Shown here piece by piece: positions 6,644-7,850 of a DNA stretch of 7,850 nucleotides. How positions within the stretch are numbered: the first letter of the stretch is position 1; each line of letters begins with the position of its first letter. Source of the DNA: Bacteroidia bacterium. GTDB lineage: Bacteria > Bacteroidota > Bacteroidia > NS11-12g > UBA955. The notes under the pieces were generated by a model. That model was not told the DNA's origin and did no database searches. It worked only from the letters and a program-made list of their open reading frames with translations. The stretch is taken from NCBI GenBank assembly GCA_023254645.1, contig JALRLA010000090.1, positions 1 through 7,850 on the forward strand. The letters are read 5' to 3'. A program made the position numbers and the translations under genes.

Positions 6644-7594
6644 ATGATTGATTCGCGCTTGTCTAACCTCTATGAGGCATACAGATTGGAACATGCCTTT
6701 TCCGGCAACCCCGAAACGCTCTATCATTCCATGCAATACATCATGGATTTGGGAGGAAAGCGAATTCGCCCTTTGTTGGTTTTGATGGCTGCCGAATCAG
6801 CGGGTGGGTCGGCTGAAGAGGCTCTGCCTTTAGCCCATGCGGTCGAGATATTCCACAATTTCAGTTTGGTACATGACGACATCATGGATCAAGCCTCGGT
6901 TCGACGTGGACAGCCCACGGTTCATGAACGCTGGAACACTCCTACGGCTATTTTGGCTGGTGATAACATGCTTGTTCTGGCTTATGAAAGTTGGAATCGC
7001 TATTCTGGGGCCGGAAAACTCCAGGCATTTGAAACGTTTACAGCGACCGCCAAAGCGGTTTGTGAAGGTCAACAAAAAGACATGGATTTTGCGAGTCAAT
7101 ACCAGGTGGGGATTCCCGATTACCTGGGAATGATTGAACAAAAAACCGCCGTTTTATTGGGTTGTGCTTTGCAAATGGGGGCTCTGAGTGCGGGTTTGAA
7201 TGTGGAAGAGTCTCGTCTGTATTATCAGTTGGGTTGTTCGGTGGGGTTGTCTTTTCAAATGATTGATGATCATTTGGATAGCTTTGGCACTCAGGCTCAA
7301 ACCGGAAAGCGTTTAGGCGGAGACATTGCCGAAGGCAAGAAAACCTGGTTGTATTTGCGCTCTACTCAAATCTCCAATGAGGTCAATCGTTTGTTTGCAG
7401 AACTGGAAGATGAAGATCGAATTCAAGCGGTTCGTTCCCTTTGGGTAGAGCAAGGGCTGGATGTTGGATTGATGGAGTTAGCTGAGTCCTATCACCAGGA
7501 GGCTCAAGCATATCTAGCCGAATTGAAGGCAAAAGGAAGAGACGTACAAGCGTTGAATGCTCTTTGCGAGTGGTTGTTGGCCAGGCAGCATTAA
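6644..7594 (+). CDS. Trans-isoprenyl diphosphate synthase (FPP/GGPP synthase family)
   Basis: This 316-residue protein is a class I prenyltransferase that condenses isopentenyl diphosphate with allylic diphosphates, feeding quinone, carotenoid or other isoprenoid synthesis in the cytoplasm. Both metal-binding aspartate motifs are intact: the first, DDIMD (78-82) in FSLVHDDIMDQASVRRGQP, and the second, DDHLD (208-212) in SFQMIDDHLDSFG. GGKRIRP (37-43), EQKTAVLLG (165-173) and GGDIAEGKKTWL (225-236) supply diphosphate-binding residues. The first motif has no two-residue insertion, unlike bacterial IspA-type FPP synthases, and an aromatic Phe73 lies five residues before it, as in archaeal type I GGPP synthases. 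A C20 product is therefore plausible, but chain length is not settled by sequence, so I give no symbol. It lies 18 bases after rnr with no Shine-Dalgarno, and is the last gene of the run. Confidence 0.94.
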   Translation: MIDSRLSNLYEAYRLEHAFSGNPETLYHSMQYIMDLGGKRIRPLLVLMAAESAGGSAEEALPLAHAVEIFHNFSLVHDDIMDQASVRRGQPTVHERWNTPTAILAGDNMLVLAYESWNRYSGAGKLQAFETFTATAKAVCEGQQKDMDFASQYQVGIPDYLGMIEQKTAVLLGCALQMGALSAGLNVEESRLYYQLGCSVGLSFQMIDDHLDSFGTQAQTGKRLGGDIAEGKKTWLYLRSTQISNEVNRLFAELEDEDRIQAVRSLWVEQGLDVGLMELAESYHQEAQAYLAELKAKGRDVQALNALCEWLLARQH

Positions 7595-7850
7595 TGAATG
7601 ACGGTAACCGTACCCGTTTTTTGGTAGGTTTTGTCGTCCCAGCCCTCAAATTGTAAGTACCAGGCATACACTCCATCTGGGACCTGTTGGTCGTTGTAGA
7701 ATCCGTCCCATTGGCGGTGCTTGTCATCGCTTTCCCAGATTTTCTCACCGTATCGGTTGTAAACCTTCATGCTGTATCCGCGCACAAAAATGGGAACCGT
7801 TCCCCAGACGTCGTTCAATCCGTTTCCATCGATGGTGATTCCGGAGGGAA
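7591..7850 (-). CDS. T9SS type B sorting domain of a secreted or surface protein, only the C-terminus present
   Basis: The last 85 codons and the stop of a minus-strand gene are visible, and the frame is open to the right edge, so the start and the functional domains are missing. The visible part is the gliding-motility-associated C-terminal (CHU_C, T9SS type B) domain. It opens with PSGITIDGNGLNDVW, continues with MKVYNRYGEKIWES and WDGFYNDQQVPDGVYAWYLQF, and ends with a TGTVTVIH strand just before the stop. In Bacteroidota this domain directs the precursor through the outer membrane by the type IX machinery. The cargo could be an adhesin, enzyme or repeat protein; nothing visible decides. 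The opening motif differs from the usual TPNGDG form. It overlaps the prenyl synthase by four bases, tail to tail. Confidence 0.9.
   Translation of the reverse strand, partial: PSGITIDGNGLNDVWGTVPIFVRGYSMKVYNRYGEKIWESDDKHRQWDGFYNDQQVPDGVYAWYLQFEGWDDKTYQKTGTVTVIH
7601..7622 (+). terminator. Weak candidate intrinsic terminator of the operon
   Basis: ACGGTA (7601-7606) can pair with TACC plus GT (7611-7614, 7616-7617), leaving a four-base loop ACCG and one bulged C (7615). Six Ts follow (7617-7622). The position, seven bases past the prenyl synthase stop, is right for a terminator. The stem is short and imperfect, and the same bases encode the last residues of the convergent T9SS gene, so constraint from that gene may limit it or explain it entirely. 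Confidence 0.3.

Noticed and set aside
6837..7748. Alternative frames over the prenyl synthase and its end (6830-7141, 6837-7133 and 7383-7748)
   Set aside because: They overlap the two aspartate motifs or the sorting domain in the wrong frame and encode low-information sequence.
1..7850. CRISPR array, tRNA or rRNA gene, insertion sequence, prophage or defence island
   Set aside because: No regularly spaced repeats, no tRNA cloverleaf, no transposase or integrase and no terminal repeats were seen; the genes are housekeeping types and composition looks uniform. The SNF2 protein alone, without methylase, nuclease or phospholipase-D partners in the window, does not make a defence system.

Overview
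The window reads as chromosomal DNA of a Bacteroidota bacterium, most likely a Flavobacteriales relative of moderate GC content. The evidence is: (i) the C-terminus of a type IX secretion (T9SS) type B cargo protein at the right edge, a system confined to this phylum; (ii) promoter-like elements of the Bacteroidota TTTG / TAnnTTTG kind between the first two genes; (iii) no Shine-Dalgarno sequences in front of the starts; (iv) protein sequences with the flavour of that phylum. The species cannot be named from the sequence.

Layout. Bases 1-2647 (minus strand) hold most of a SNF2/Rad54-family DEAD-like ATPase. Its last part, including motif VI, lies off the left edge. A 115-base divergent intergenic region (2648-2762) carries a plausible promoter for each side and a perfect 10-base palindrome. 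From 2763 to 7594 four plus-strand genes are packed head to tail: a GAF-fold free methionine-(R)-sulfoxide reductase (2763-3251), a 12-TM major facilitator transporter (3248-4510, ATGA overlap), RNase R (4511-6625, directly abutting) and a trans-isoprenyl diphosphate synthase (6644-7594, 18-base gap). This looks like one operon read from the divergent region. At the right a minus-strand gene, of which only the last 85 codons are present, converges on the operon. Both genes stop inside the same 8-base palindrome CATTAATG, and a weak terminator-like hairpin followed by six Ts lies inside the end of the convergent gene.

How the genes relate. The operon joins repair of oxidised free methionine, an uptake or export carrier of unknown substrate, structured-RNA decay and isoprenoid chain elongation. 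These are housekeeping roles with no obvious shared pathway. Close packing and translational coupling, rather than biochemical linkage, are what tie them together. The SNF2 protein and the T9SS cargo are probably independent units.

I did not find a convincing undescribed system. The items most worth a second look are the regulatory architecture of the 115-base divergent region (including a possibly leaderless methionine sulfoxide reductase mRNA), the uncharacterised N-terminal half of the SNF2 protein, the carrier of unknown substrate coupled to the sulfoxide reductase, and the interlocked convergent gene ends.
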